Source: an uncultured bacterium (lineage in GTDB: Bacteria > Cyanobacteriota > Vampirovibrionia > Gastranaerophilales > Gastranaerophilaceae). Taken from it: a DNA stretch of 64,000 nt. The number at the start of each line of letters is the position of its first letter. Position 1 is the first letter of the stretch. Both the position numbers and the translations under genes were made by a program. Of this stretch, positions 44,071-53,033 are shown one piece after another. The notes below the pieces were generated by a model. That model had not been told where the DNA came from. It worked only from the letters and a program-made list of their open reading frames with translations, and made no database searches. The DNA lies in contig CAJMSH010000007.1 in assembly GCA_905216055.1 (NCBI GenBank), positions 66,351-130,350 of the forward strand, in the 5' to 3' direction.

Positions 44071-44364
44071 TTACAAAATATCATCATATAAATCGTTAAA
44101 ATTAGGATTTTGTGTTTTTATAAGATTAATTTTCCATTGTCTATGCCAATTTTTAAGTTGTTTTTCTCTTGTGATTGCACTCAACATATCTTCTCCAACT
44201 TCATAGTATACAAGTTTGTTTAAATTATACTTTTTTGAAAATCCTTCAACAACTTTGTTTTTGTGTTCCCAGATTCTCTTTTTGAGATTAGAGGTAACTC
44301 CTATATAGAAAACGTTATTATTTTTATTGGTTAGTATGTAAATATATGCGGTTTTGTTAGTCAT
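44071..44364 (-). CDS. GIY-YIG nuclease domain protein
   Basis: A 97-residue single-domain nuclease. YIYILTNKNNNVFYIGVT carries the GIY (here YIYIL) and YIG motifs, followed by a conserved Arg and His in LKKRIWEHK, and the metal-binding Glu in AITREKQLKNW. It belongs to the small YhbQ/UPF0213-like group, often scattered in genomes together with repeats. It lies exactly between two arrays of hairpin repeats, which suggests that the unit moves or copies as a whole. No partner gene is present. Confidence 0.9.
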   Translation of the reverse strand: MTNKTAYIYILTNKNNNVFYIGVTSNLKKRIWEHKNKVVEGFSKKYNLNKLVYYEVGEDMLSAITREKQLKNWHRQWKINLIKTQNPNFNDLYDDIL

Positions 44365-44395
44365 AAATATTTTGTCTTAGGTTTAATTAATATTT

Positions 44396-44562
44396 GAGAT
44401 TCTGAAACGAGTTCAGAATGACATTTGGTTTTATATTTTGGATTTTGAGATTCCGAAACGAGTTCGGAATGACGTTTGATTTTAGATTTTGACTTTGAGA
44501 TTCTGAAACGAGTTCGGAATGACTATATTTCTCTTTCGTCACCCTGAACTTGTTTCAGGGTC
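44396..44562. repeat. Right array of hairpin repeats flanking the GIY-YIG gene
   Basis: Four units: 44396-44422, 44447-44473 and 44497-44523 in the same orientation, and the inverted unit 44537-44562. The order repeats that of the left array (direct units, then one inverted), and spacer sequences such as TATAT..CTTTCGTC are also shared. The unit at 44497 keeps its stem through a T-G wobble. Confidence 0.9.
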
Positions 44563-44572
44563 TAAATATATT

Positions 44573-46174
44573 TTATTTTTTTATTTTTTGAATAAGCCTA
44601 TGAGCTAATTCATTTGCATATTCCATTTTGAATATTAAATTTAGTCCTGTGTAACTTATCAAACATAAAATGCCTACTGATGCAATTTTTATTATTTCAA
44701 ATAATGTTTTTGGCATGTGGATGAATTTATCAAATCCATATGCTAATCCAAAGCATAAGATAAGGGATACAATCCCTGCAATAAACATTTTTAAAAGGTT
44801 TGTAAACAGGCTTTTGTAATCCATTCTGACTTTTTTGTAAATCAAACTGCCAAGTACGCAGGCATTGAATAATGTTACAAGTGATGTAGATAATGTAATT
44901 CCGCCTATTCCCATGTGCATTTCAGTAATAAATATTACGTTTAAAAGATATTTTAAAACGATTGATGAAAACGCTACGATAAAAGGTGTTTTGGAATCGT
45001 TAAATGAATAATAAACTCTTGTGATAGAATCTCTGAAAACATACGGTAATATTGAAACAGATAAGAACCATAATGCTTCAGTTACCATAAATGTAGCGTT
45101 AGCATCAAAAGCTCCACGCTCAAATATTAATCTTACAGCGTCCATTCCGACAGTCAAAATCCCTATGATAATTGGAATTGCTGCAAAGAAGAGAACTCCG
45201 ACACCTTTATTAAAATATGTCTTAATTCCGTCCAAATCTTTTTCAGCAACAAGTCTTGAAAAAATAGGGAACAACGGAACCAAAAATGCTGTAACTAAAA
45301 TTCCGACAGGGAATTGAAATACTCTGTTTGCATAACCGATTGCAGTCCAAGCACCTTCTGAAATTGATGATGTGAAAAACATATCAACGTAAATATGAAT
45401 TTGCCCGACAGTAGAACTTAATACCGCAGGGAATAAAAGCTCCATAATTTCTTTAAAATTAGGGTTATTTGTAAATTCAAAGTTTGGTCGCCATTTAAAT
45501 CCTAGTTTTCTAACGTTCGGGTACTGGATTACAAGCTGCAATATTGCACCGATAGTGGTTGCCCAAGCAAGAGCATATCCCTTGTTGTCATTTGGAACAG
45601 CCATAACAACCCCGATTATTGCCGCACTCATTATAATCGGTGACAAGTTCGGTAGCATGAATTGTTTGTAAATAATAAGTATTCCGTAATAAATTCCGAC
45701 AATCCCACCGATTATCAAAAGCGGTGTCATAATTTTTAAATGTTCTGCCGCTAAATTTATCATATCAGCAGAGCCGTTTGAGATTATTAATCCCATTATC
45801 TGACGAGGGAATATAAACATTATGACTGATAAAATAAGGAAAAATATTGTTGTTGCAGTCATAAAAGTTGAATATAATTTATTTACGGCTTCTTCAGGTT
45901 TTTCCTTTAAATTCGGTATAAGTTTTGAAAAAACAGCAACTGTTGCACTGTGGAAAGGCCCTCCGACTCCGCCAAGTAGGATTAAAGACAGAGATGGAAT
46001 TTGGTAAGCATAATAATATGCGTCTGATACTAAAGTTGCGCCATAATAGTTGGCTATAATAATATCCCTAATAAAACCTATAAGTTTGCTTATAATTGTA
46101 ACCACAGCAATAATCCAGGCCGCTTTGAGTACACTCATAGATTTGCTGTCTTTTTCTTTTTCACTTGTTTCCAA
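44573..46174 (-). CDS. murJ: Lipid II flippase MurJ
   Basis: A 533-residue MOP-superfamily membrane protein with about 14 transmembrane helices that flips lipid II for peptidoglycan synthesis. The opening AWIIAVVTIISKLIGFIRDIIIA and GGVGGPFHSATVAVFS are typical of MurJ/MviN. A TTG at 46174 has AAAGGG eight bases upstream and is the best start. It follows the SpoIID-like gene by 18 bases, so the two are cotranscribed. Confidence 0.93.
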   Translation of the reverse strand: METSEKEKDSKSMSVLKAAWIIAVVTIISKLIGFIRDIIIANYYGATLVSDAYYYAYQIPSLSLILLGGVGGPFHSATVAVFSKLIPNLKEKPEEAVNKLYSTFMTATTIFFLILSVIMFIFPRQIMGLIISNGSADMINLAAEHLKIMTPLLIIGGIVGIYYGILIIYKQFMLPNLSPIIMSAAIIGVVMAVPNDNKGYALAWATTIGAILQLVIQYPNVRKLGFKWRPNFEFTNNPNFKEIMELLFPAVLSSTVGQIHIYVDMFFTSSISEGAWTAIGYANRVFQFPVGILVTAFLVPLFPIFSRLVAEKDLDGIKTYFNKGVGVLFFAAIPIIIGILTVGMDAVRLIFERGAFDANATFMVTEALWFLSVSILPYVFRDSITRVYYSFNDSKTPFIVAFSSIVLKYLLNVIFITEMHMGIGGITLSTSLVTLFNACVLGSLIYKKVRMDYKSLFTNLLKMFIAGIVSLILCFGLAYGFDKFIHMPKTLFEIIKIASVGILCLISYTGLNLIFKMEYANELAHRLIQKIKK

Positions 46175-46192
46175 TTTGTTTTCCCTTTATCA

Positions 46193-47926
46193 TCACCAAA
46201 TGTAATCACTGTCAGATTTGCCGACAATTTCAACGTATAATCTTAAGCCTTTTCTCTCAGAACTTTCGAAAAATTCAGGAGATGTGAATGTAATTGTATT
46301 ATGGCCTTGTTTTAAGTATTTAGATATATCGATTTCTGAATATCTTTTGTAAATAAGCATTTCTTTTGGAAGTTCAAAATTTAGATGAACTCCATTGATG
46401 TCAACGCTTAATGTATTTACTCCAAATTTGTTATCAACTATTATTTTGGCTTTTTTATTTTTAGAGTAAAAATTCTGAGTTGCACTTTGTTGACCTATTT
46501 CAGTTGAAATAATTATAGGTTTTGTCGCAAGAGTTATACCTGTATAGTAGTGTTGCAAAATTTTCTCATAAGGCAAGTGCATTTCAGAACCCATAAAGCC
46601 TGCGCCGTATTGGCTCATTCCAACGCCGTGGCCAAAACCTCCGCCGTATGCGTGTACGGAAATTAAATTTCCGTTTTCATCTTGAATATTATCAAATACG
46701 ACATTTGCACTTGGCAAAGCTTTGCCATCTTTTGTCAAAAGTCTTCTAACAACAAGTTCTTTGTAAATTTTATATTTTTGAGAACGTGTTACAACTTCCA
46801 TTTCTATAATTTTTCCGGAATCGCCACGTCTTATAACTTTTAATTCAACCAAGTCATCAAGTTTGTCGCCTTTTTTGAATGCTGGATGTACAAAGCCGGT
46901 CGCTGATTGGGATATAAGAGTTGTTTCAAGAGCTTTTTTCAACTCTTGAGCATCCCATTCTCTTTCCCATCTGAAATATGGTGAACGTATATCATAAGCA
47001 TCAGGTTTTGATTTATAATATTCACTTGCTGCTTTTTCACTATTCAAAGGTGGTTGTCCTATAATATCTGCACGAGCTTTCAAATAAGGCTTTTCGGAAG
47101 ATGGAAAATCTTTTGTTTTAGGATCTGAAAAGGCATTTGAATAGCTTTCCGTATAACCTCCAGCAGTTGATGAATATTGTGCAAGGATTAGATCCCAATC
47201 ATAAATTGCAACAATCCCTTCTGTTTCTTTTACTGCTTGGTTTGAAAGAGCTTTTTCCGTATTTGCTCCAAAGTAAACCTGACTTGCAACGCTGTCTACA
47301 ACATCGTAGTTTTTAGAGGATTTAGTTCTCGGAGAAAGTACATAATTTCTTGCTGCAACACTTTGTGCTTTTAAAGCTTCAAGCCCAAAACTTACGGGCA
47401 TTTCGTTTGGCACTACGCCTTTTAAGTAATCTTCAACTTCAATCATATTAACGAGGTTGAATGTGCCGTTGCTGTTTGGGGTAAGTTCAAATGCACCGTG
47501 ATATAAAGCTTGTTTGCCTGCACGTTTTAGACCTGTTACCCCTAAAAGTCCGTAATTACTTGTGATTTCAACAGGACCTTTTAGCTTGTCAGGAAACATA
47601 TTTCCGGGTGTATAAATATTAAACATTCCGTTTGTGTAAGATATTTTGATATCCTGATTGCTTGGATAATTCCCGATGAGCATTCTGTTATCATATATTT
47701 GGGTGTCACCTGTTCCAAAGATTGTTATTTCTTTGTATTGGTATGTCCCAAAATTTTGGTTTCCTATACCTACTCTGACGACTTCAGATGATGGCATGTT
47801 TTGAGCAGCAGCTTCTCTTGCTGCTTGTAATGTCGCTTGAGGCACCTGTGGAACTACTTGTGCCATAGTTGGGGTTGTAATTGTTATAAAGCTCAAAAAT
47901 GTAATTAAATATATCAGTTTTTTCAT
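46193..47926 (-). CDS. SpoIID/LytB-domain secreted protein
   Basis: A 577-residue protein with a signal peptide (MKKLIYLITFLSFITITTPTMA). The SpoIID domain, a lytic transglycosylase that acts on denuded glycan strands in Firmicutes, is marked by EDYLKGVVPNEMPVSFGLEALKAQ-type sequence with its catalytic Glu and by GFGHGVGMSQYGA. The C-terminal part is probably a beta-sandwich. The ATG at 47926 is chosen for the signal peptide and because TATAAT ends six bases before it. It is not evidence for sporulation. Confidence 0.88.
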   Translation of the reverse strand: MKKLIYLITFLSFITITTPTMAQVVPQVPQATLQAAREAAAQNMPSSEVVRVGIGNQNFGTYQYKEITIFGTGDTQIYDNRMLIGNYPSNQDIKISYTNGMFNIYTPGNMFPDKLKGPVEITSNYGLLGVTGLKRAGKQALYHGAFELTPNSNGTFNLVNMIEVEDYLKGVVPNEMPVSFGLEALKAQSVAARNYVLSPRTKSSKNYDVVDSVASQVYFGANTEKALSNQAVKETEGIVAIYDWDLILAQYSSTAGGYTESYSNAFSDPKTKDFPSSEKPYLKARADIIGQPPLNSEKAASEYYKSKPDAYDIRSPYFRWEREWDAQELKKALETTLISQSATGFVHPAFKKGDKLDDLVELKVIRRGDSGKIIEMEVVTRSQKYKIYKELVVRRLLTKDGKALPSANVVFDNIQDENGNLISVHAYGGGFGHGVGMSQYGAGFMGSEMHLPYEKILQHYYTGITLATKPIIISTEIGQQSATQNFYSKNKKAKIIVDNKFGVNTLSVDINGVHLNFELPKEMLIYKRYSEIDISKYLKQGHNTITFTSPEFFESSERKGLRLYVEIVGKSDSDYIW

Positions 47927-47932
47927 ATAACT

Positions 47933-47962
47933 ATTATATGACAAACCAAACAAAAGTAACAA
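47933..47962 (-). promoter_or_regulatory. Promoter of the SpoIID-like/murJ operon
   Basis: On the minus strand TTGTTA (47957-47962) and TATAAT (47933-47938) are 18 bases apart; the -10 box ends six bases before the ATG. Confidence 0.55.
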
Positions 47963-48532
47963 TTATTGTTTTTCAGTTTTTGGTTGTTGTTCGATTTTTT
48001 CTTCTTTTACTTTTGTTTTTTCTTGTACGTCTTCTTCTTTTGGTTTAGGTTTTACTTCTTGATTTTCTTTAATCATTGGAGAAGGATTTGTTATTGGTTT
48101 GTAGCCGATATTTTTTAGAGCTTTTGAATATTTTATTATCGGATGCAATATTGCACCTGTTAGGGCAATACTACTAATAATTACACCTGCTGCAGCACCG
48201 CCAATTGTTTTTGCAAATTTACCAATTCGTGATTTGGTTTTTATAAGAGATGCTGTTAATGCTCCACCGATTATTGCACCGCCAAGAGTTGCTAAATGTG
48301 CGGCTTGGCTAAATTTTTTTTCAGGATTTATATTATATTTCCCATATTTTGTGTGAATTTCTTGGACAAGTTTTTCAAATTTGTCTTGGTTTTCTTCAGG
48401 AATTGAAAATTTTATTGTTTGACCAGTTTCCGGGTATTTTGTTTCATATATAATTCGCCCATCAGAAGTTTTTTCGACTGCTTTGGGTTGTGTTGATAAT
48501 ATTGGGTTGGATTTAATATTTATATCTACCAT
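47963..48532 (-). CDS. Membrane protein with glycine-rich helices, unknown function
   Basis: A 189-residue protein. Two small-residue-rich hydrophobic segments lie at about residues 80-99 (ATLGGAIIGGALTASLI) and 108-131 (IGGAAAGVIISSIALTGAIL), like glycine-zipper membrane helices. The C-terminal 45 residues are Lys/Glu/Pro-rich and probably unstructured. No family is recognised. It ends just before the SpoIID-like gene, whose promoter overlaps its 3' end. Confidence 0.5.
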   Translation of the reverse strand: MVDINIKSNPILSTQPKAVEKTSDGRIIYETKYPETGQTIKFSIPEENQDKFEKLVQEIHTKYGKYNINPEKKFSQAAHLATLGGAIIGGALTASLIKTKSRIGKFAKTIGGAAAGVIISSIALTGAILHPIIKYSKALKNIGYKPITNPSPMIKENQEVKPKPKEEDVQEKTKVKEEKIEQQPKTEKQ

Positions 48533-48583
48533 ACTCTTATTAAGTTCTGTAAAAATTTTTTTTGCCTTTTTGTAAAGAAATTT

Positions 48584-49957
48584 TTACTTAACTTCCCAAG
48601 TAGTTCCTTCTTTAGAATCTTTTAGGACAATATTAACTTCATCCAGTGCAATTCTGATTTTATCCGCAATATCCCAATTTTTTGCATCACGAGCTTCTTT
48701 TCTGTATGCAATTAATTCATCCATTGAGTTAAAATCTTTGCCCAATTTTTCAGAAACATGTTTTACTGCATTTTTCAATTCATCTTCTGAAAGAGTAGGT
48801 TTTTCAAATGTAAAACCAAGTGTTGTGGCTAATTTATACAAAATTGTAAACGCATCTTTATCATCTTTATTAGCTTTGTTTGTTAATTCAAAAAGAACAG
48901 CAAGAGCTTTTGATGTATTCAAATCATCGTCCATAGCTTCTGTGAACGCTTTGTATTCATCTGTTTTTGTAATATCCAAATCTTCGTTAATCTTTGTACG
49001 TTTAGCATTAAGCATACGTTTTACGCCTGCTTGAGCAGATGAAAGAGCTTCATCCGAAAATTCAACAGGCATTCTGTAGTGGTTTGTTAAAATGAAAAAT
49101 CTTATTGTATTTGAATCATATTTTTTCAATAAGTCATCAATAGTTAAGAAGTTACCTAAAGATTTAGACATTTTTTCTTTGTTAATTGTTACAAATCCGT
49201 TGTGTAACCAGTAATTTACGAATTTACAGCCGTTAGCACATTCAGATTGTGCAATTTCATTTTCGTGGTGAGGGAAAATTAAATCAGCACCGCCTGCGTG
49301 AATATCTATTGTTTTGCCTAAATATTTTCTGCTCATTGCTGAACATTCAATATGCCAGCCCGGTCTGCCTATTCCCCAAGGTGATTTGTATCCGAATTTT
49401 TCATCTTTTTTCCATAGCGCAAAATCAAGCGGGTCTTCTTTGTGTTCTCCGATTTCAATTCTTGCACCGCTTTCCAATTGGTCTATCGGTTGTTTTGATA
49501 GGTAACCGTATCTTGGGAATTTTTTAACTCTAAAATATACATCTCCGTCAGCTTCGTAGGCAAAGCCTTTATTTATTAAATCTTTTACCATACCAATCAT
49601 TTCGCCTAATGTTTTGGTCGCAAAAGGCTCGATGTCAGGTTTTAAAGTATTTAAGGCTTTCATAGAATTTGCAAATTGCTTATACCAGTATTGAGAAACT
49701 TCTTCAGGAGTTTTGCCCTCTTTTTCAGCTTTTTTCAGGATTTTATCATCAACATCAGTTACGTTACGGCAGTATGTAACGTCATATCCCTTGAATTTTA
49801 AATATCTGTATAAAACGTCCCAAGTTATGTAGCATCTTGCATGTCCCAAATGTGCAAAATCATAAACTGTCGGGCCGCACACATACATTTTTACTTTGTT
49901 CTCTTCTATTGGGGTGAATTCTTCCACCTTGTTTGTATAAGAATTATGCAATTTCAT
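48584..49957 (-). CDS. cysS: Cysteinyl-tRNA synthetase
   Basis: A 457-residue class I synthetase. MYVCGPTVYDFAHLGHARCY contains the HIGH-type motif (HLGH), KMSKSLGNF is the KMSKS loop, and zinc ligands lie in MYVCGP, HIECSAMS and GADLIFPHHENE. A GAGG site precedes the ATG. The 146-base upstream region is too short for a T-box and shows none. It diverges from the EF-hand-like gene. Confidence 0.96.
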   Translation of the reverse strand: MKLHNSYTNKVEEFTPIEENKVKMYVCGPTVYDFAHLGHARCYITWDVLYRYLKFKGYDVTYCRNVTDVDDKILKKAEKEGKTPEEVSQYWYKQFANSMKALNTLKPDIEPFATKTLGEMIGMVKDLINKGFAYEADGDVYFRVKKFPRYGYLSKQPIDQLESGARIEIGEHKEDPLDFALWKKDEKFGYKSPWGIGRPGWHIECSAMSRKYLGKTIDIHAGGADLIFPHHENEIAQSECANGCKFVNYWLHNGFVTINKEKMSKSLGNFLTIDDLLKKYDSNTIRFFILTNHYRMPVEFSDEALSSAQAGVKRMLNAKRTKINEDLDITKTDEYKAFTEAMDDDLNTSKALAVLFELTNKANKDDKDAFTILYKLATTLGFTFEKPTLSEDELKNAVKHVSEKLGKDFNSMDELIAYRKEARDAKNWDIADKIRIALDEVNIVLKDSKEGTTWEVK

Positions 49958-50103
49958 ATAAAATTCCTCTTTATATAACTAATTTTACTACAAAAAATAT
50001 AAATGTTAATAAATGTAAAATTAAATTAAATTATAAGCAATTTAATATATAAAAATTATTTATTAAATATGTATGTAATAGTTGATAACATGAGGAGATA
50101 TCT

Positions 50104-50568
50104 ATGGTTGAACCAGTAAAAAATGTAAGAAACAACAATGTACCTGAAGGGTACACAAAGATTAAAATGTATGATGAAAAAGCTAAAAAAACTAAAACAT
50201 TCATGGTACCTGTTGGCAAACAGCTTGAAATAAATGGTAAAACATATGATCCTTCAAAAGGTAAAAATAACGAAATCGTATTTACCAGAGGTAATAACTT
50301 TAAAGAAGGATATGATTTAATGGAGATGGCTCTTAACAAAATGGATGTAAATCAAGATGGTAAAATTGATAAAAAAGATTCGTCAGGAAATCTCGCTCCA
50401 AAATTAAATAAAGAGCTGAATAAAAAAGGACTTGATAAATATTATGTTAAAGATGTAAAAGATGCTTATTCAGATGCAGGAGTAAGTAAAGGCGAAGGTG
50501 GAGTAACATTTAGCCATGAAGGAAATGATTTTAAATATAGTATTTACTTAGAAGATAAAAATAAATAA
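50104..50568 (+). CDS. EF-hand-like protein of unknown function
   Basis: A 154-residue protein without a signal peptide. Residues 81-92 (DVNQDGKIDKKD) form a complete EF-hand or dockerin-type calcium loop with D, N, D, K, D and D at the ligand positions, preceded by a helix (LMEMALNKM). A second pseudo-loop may lie in DAYSDAGVSKGEGG. The function is unknown. GAGGAGAT precedes the ATG and a strong terminator follows. Confidence 0.6.
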   Translation: MVEPVKNVRNNNVPEGYTKIKMYDEKAKKTKTFMVPVGKQLEINGKTYDPSKGKNNEIVFTRGNNFKEGYDLMEMALNKMDVNQDGKIDKKDSSGNLAPKLNKELNKKGLDKYYVKDVKDAYSDAGVSKGEGGVTFSHEGNDFKYSIYLEDKNK

Positions 50569-50572
50569 AATG

Positions 50573-50604
50573 AAAAAGGCGGTTTTTATAAAACCGCCTT
50601 TTTT
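50573..50604. terminator. Bidirectional terminator
   Basis: AAAAAGGCGGTTTT and AAAACCGCCTTTTT pair perfectly. The stop codon of the opposing carboxypeptidase gene (50586) lies inside the hairpin. Confidence 0.9.
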
Positions 50605-51236
50605 ATTTCTTCAAAAATTTTAAATACAGGATTTGTTAAGTTTTCCACAGGACATTCTTCATCAAGCTCAAGGGTAATTGTCGGGATTTGTCTTTCTACT
50701 CCCGCATAAGTTCCGAAACTCCCTGGGGTTGGGTAGCCTATACTTGCTTCTGGAGGATAATTTATTATTTTTGAAATCTTTTCTGCAATTTCTTTTGCAG
50801 GTCCGTCATAGTTGACTACTTTGTATGGAGCGTGTAATGTTAGTATTATTTGTGGCTTAAATTCTTCAATAGTATCGATAAGAAACTGCGTTTCGATTTC
50901 GCTCCCTGCACTCTTTCCCCCGTAGTAGCTTGAGTTTTCGTCATCGCAGGTCGCATTTTCTCCTTCATTTTTTCCCCAATTTTTTGTCGGGAAATTTCTG
51001 TTTAAATCGACTCCGTTTGCATTTGTTCTTTTATTCATTTGCATGCCATCAGGGTTTAGGCAGGGGATAAATAAAAGGTTTTCAGGATTATGATTTTTCA
51101 AATATTCGTTAATCAAATATGCACCTTGTGGTTCATCTCCGTGCATAACTCCGATTATCAAAGCTTTCCCGTTACTGTTGCCGAGTAATTCTACTTCGTT
51201 TCCTAATTTTGTTTTTGTTGATTTTAATTTATTCAA
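50586..51236 (-). CDS. M14-family zinc carboxypeptidase (MpaA-like)
   Basis: A 216-residue metallopeptidase of the carboxypeptidase A fold. Zinc ligands are in MHGDEPQG (His and Glu), with a third His in LTLHAPYK; NPDGMQMNKRTNANGVDLNRNFP is the substrate-binding block and TLELDEE the catalytic Glu region. It resembles MpaA, which cleaves gamma-D-Glu-meso-DAP in murein tripeptides during recycling. No signal peptide is present, which fits a cytoplasmic role. It overlaps the ftsY 3' end by eight bases. Confidence 0.82.
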   Translation of the reverse strand: MNKLKSTKTKLGNEVELLGNSNGKALIIGVMHGDEPQGAYLINEYLKNHNPENLLFIPCLNPDGMQMNKRTNANGVDLNRNFPTKNWGKNEGENATCDDENSSYYGGKSAGSEIETQFLIDTIEEFKPQIILTLHAPYKVVNYDGPAKEIAEKISKIINYPPEASIGYPTPGSFGTYAGVERQIPTITLELDEECPVENLTNPVFKIFEEIKKAVL

Positions 51237-52143
51237 ATAAAGCCTCTATAAATTCTTCATTGTTAAATTCTTTTAAATCTTCCATTTTTTCGCCGACTCC
51301 GACAAGTTTTACAGGTAATTTTAATTCTTTTGCGACTGCAAGAACTATTGCCCCTTTTGCTGAACCGTCGAGTTTTGTGAGTGCAACAGATGTTACATTT
51401 ACCGCTTCTGTAAACACTTTTGCCTGTTGAAGTCCGTTTTGTCCCGTATTAGCGTCAAGTACAAGAATACATTCTCTTAAAGCTTCAGGGGCTTTTTTAT
51501 CTATAACTGATTTGATTTTCTTTAATTCTTCCATAAGGTTGAATTTGTTTTGCAGACGACCTGCTGTATCTACTAAAATTACATCAAAGCCTTCTTTTTG
51601 AGCTTTTTCAATCGCTTCATATACAACTGATGCGGGATCTGCTTTATCATGTCTTACGATTGAGGCTCCTGCTCTTTTTGACCAGATGTCCAGTTGTTCT
51701 TCTGCTGCGGCTCTGAATGTGTCGCCTGCTGCGATTAAAACTTTTTTGCCCTGTTCTTTAAATTTATATGCAAGTTTACCGATTAGAGTGGTTTTGCCTG
51801 CGCCGTTTACACCTGTTATAAAGTAGATGTTTAATTCGTTCTCTTTAAAATTAAGTTTGTTATCGCCTGCATTTTTCAAGACATTTAAAAATTCTTCTTT
51901 AAGGTATGCTTTCACTTCAGAAGGTTTAATTTTTGTTTGATTTCTCAATTTATCAACAAGTTCACCTGCATATCCTACGCCTAAATCGGCGCTGATAAGC
52001 ATATCTTCCATATCATCAAGTACAAATTCCGAAAATTCTTCTTCATTTTCAACGGAATCTACAACGTTTCCGACAAGAACTTTTGCAGTATTGGAAACTG
52101 TTTCTTTAAGATTATTGAATTTGTCTTTAAAAAATCCGAACAT
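51229..52143 (-). CDS. ftsY: Signal recognition particle receptor FtsY
   Basis: A 304-residue SRP GTPase. The N-domain is followed by the G-domain motifs GVNGAGKTT (P-loop), DTFRAAA, VDTAGR, TKLDGSAKG and a GVGEKMEDL closing motif. It lacks the long acidic A-domain of E. coli FtsY, as many bacteria do. No Shine-Dalgarno site is visible; an extended -10 box (TGTTATTAT) ends six bases before the ATG. Confidence 0.96.
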   Translation of the reverse strand: MFGFFKDKFNNLKETVSNTAKVLVGNVVDSVENEEEFSEFVLDDMEDMLISADLGVGYAGELVDKLRNQTKIKPSEVKAYLKEEFLNVLKNAGDNKLNFKENELNIYFITGVNGAGKTTLIGKLAYKFKEQGKKVLIAAGDTFRAAAEEQLDIWSKRAGASIVRHDKADPASVVYEAIEKAQKEGFDVILVDTAGRLQNKFNLMEELKKIKSVIDKKAPEALRECILVLDANTGQNGLQQAKVFTEAVNVTSVALTKLDGSAKGAIVLAVAKELKLPVKLVGVGEKMEDLKEFNNEEFIEALFE

Positions 52144-52149
52144 ATAGGG

Positions 52150-52158
52150 ATAATAACA
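52150..52158 (-). promoter_or_regulatory. Extended -10 box before ftsY
   Basis: On the minus strand TGTTATTAT ends six bases before the ftsY ATG, again suggesting a leaderless transcript. Confidence 0.45.
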
Positions 52159-52193
52159 TGAAACTGTATAATTTGCATCTTTTTTATGATAAT

Positions 52194-52222
52194 AAAAAAG
52201 ACCTATTAGAATAGGTCTTTTT
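52194..52222. terminator. Terminator between nusB and ftsY
   Basis: AAAAAGACCTATT and AATAGGTCTTTTT pair around a one- to three-base loop with A/T runs on both sides. It ends nusB transcription on the minus strand, so ftsY needs its own promoter. Confidence 0.85.
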
Positions 52223-52254
52223 CATAATTAATAATTCAGTTAAAAATTTGTGGT

Positions 52255-52914
52255 TTAGTTAATGCCGTAATCAACGATAACTTTTGCCAGAATTCCGTTG
52301 ATAAATGCAGCGCTGTCGTCTGTTGAATATTTTTTAGCAAGTTCTAATGCTTCATCAACAACAACTTTCATTGGAGCATCTTTTATGTATAAAAGTTCAA
52401 CAATTGCTATACGTAAAATATCTTTGTCCATTTTTACCAAACGGCCTAAATCCCAATTTTTTGCGTATTTTTGAATAATATCATCAACTTCTTTGTGATT
52501 TTTTTGGAAGAAGTCTGCAATTTGAATTGCATAATTTTTGACATCATTTTGAGAATCAAGTGTTGTAAATTCTGCAATTTCAAGAGCAAGCACAGCTTTT
52601 TCTGCTATGTCAATCATTTCGTTAATTCTTCCTGTCATATCTGATGTCATAGGAATTGGTACAGGAATATTTGCTGCTCCGATAGGTCTTTTCAAATTAA
52701 TTTCGGAATCTGCTTCATAATTTTCGATTTGATCTCTCATTGCAACAAGTGAGCCGAGTGCGGTTTTTAGTTCATCTTCTGCACTGCTTGTCAAAATTCT
52801 TACTGATTTAAGTATTATGTTTTGTAAGTCTTCTCTTGAATAATTTGTAATTTTTTTATCAAATTGTGAGAATAATATAAATGCCAATTCTCTGGCAGCT
52901 CTACGGGCTTGCAT
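52255..52914 (-). CDS. nusB: Transcription antitermination factor NusB, cyanobacterial-type
   Basis: A 219-residue NusB. The N-terminus MQARRAARELAFILFSQF and the C-terminal NusB domain (DKDILRIAIVELLYIKDAP, then VVVDEALELAKKYSTDDSAAFINGILAKV) are clear. NusB is about 140 residues in most bacteria but about 210 in cyanobacteria because of a central insertion, and this copy has that form. It acts with NusE in rRNA antitermination. An AGAGG site precedes the ATG. Confidence 0.93.
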   Translation of the reverse strand: MQARRAARELAFILFSQFDKKITNYSREDLQNIILKSVRILTSSAEDELKTALGSLVAMRDQIENYEADSEINLKRPIGAANIPVPIPMTSDMTGRINEMIDIAEKAVLALEIAEFTTLDSQNDVKNYAIQIADFFQKNHKEVDDIIQKYAKNWDLGRLVKMDKDILRIAIVELLYIKDAPMKVVVDEALELAKKYSTDDSAAFINGILAKVIVDYGIN

Positions 52915-53033
52915 ATTTTTACCTCTTTTTAATATAAATAATTTTACAAGCTTTATGCTATCATGAAAAATTTTTATCTACAAGATTTCAGAAGTCTTAA
53001 AAATTTTTAAATTTGGCATGTTTGAGTAAGAGA

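Noticed and set aside
43934..44562. Regularly spaced repeats as a CRISPR array
   Set aside because: The units are palindromic hairpins of two orientations with A/T-rich, partly similar spacers and a gene between the arrays; no cas gene is present.
46193..47926. SpoIID domain as evidence for sporulation
   Set aside because: SpoIID/LytB domains occur widely in non-sporulating bacteria and no other sporulation gene is present.
49958..50103. T-box upstream of cysS
   Set aside because: The gap is only 146 bases and lacks both the specifier-loop pattern and the conserved T-box sequence.
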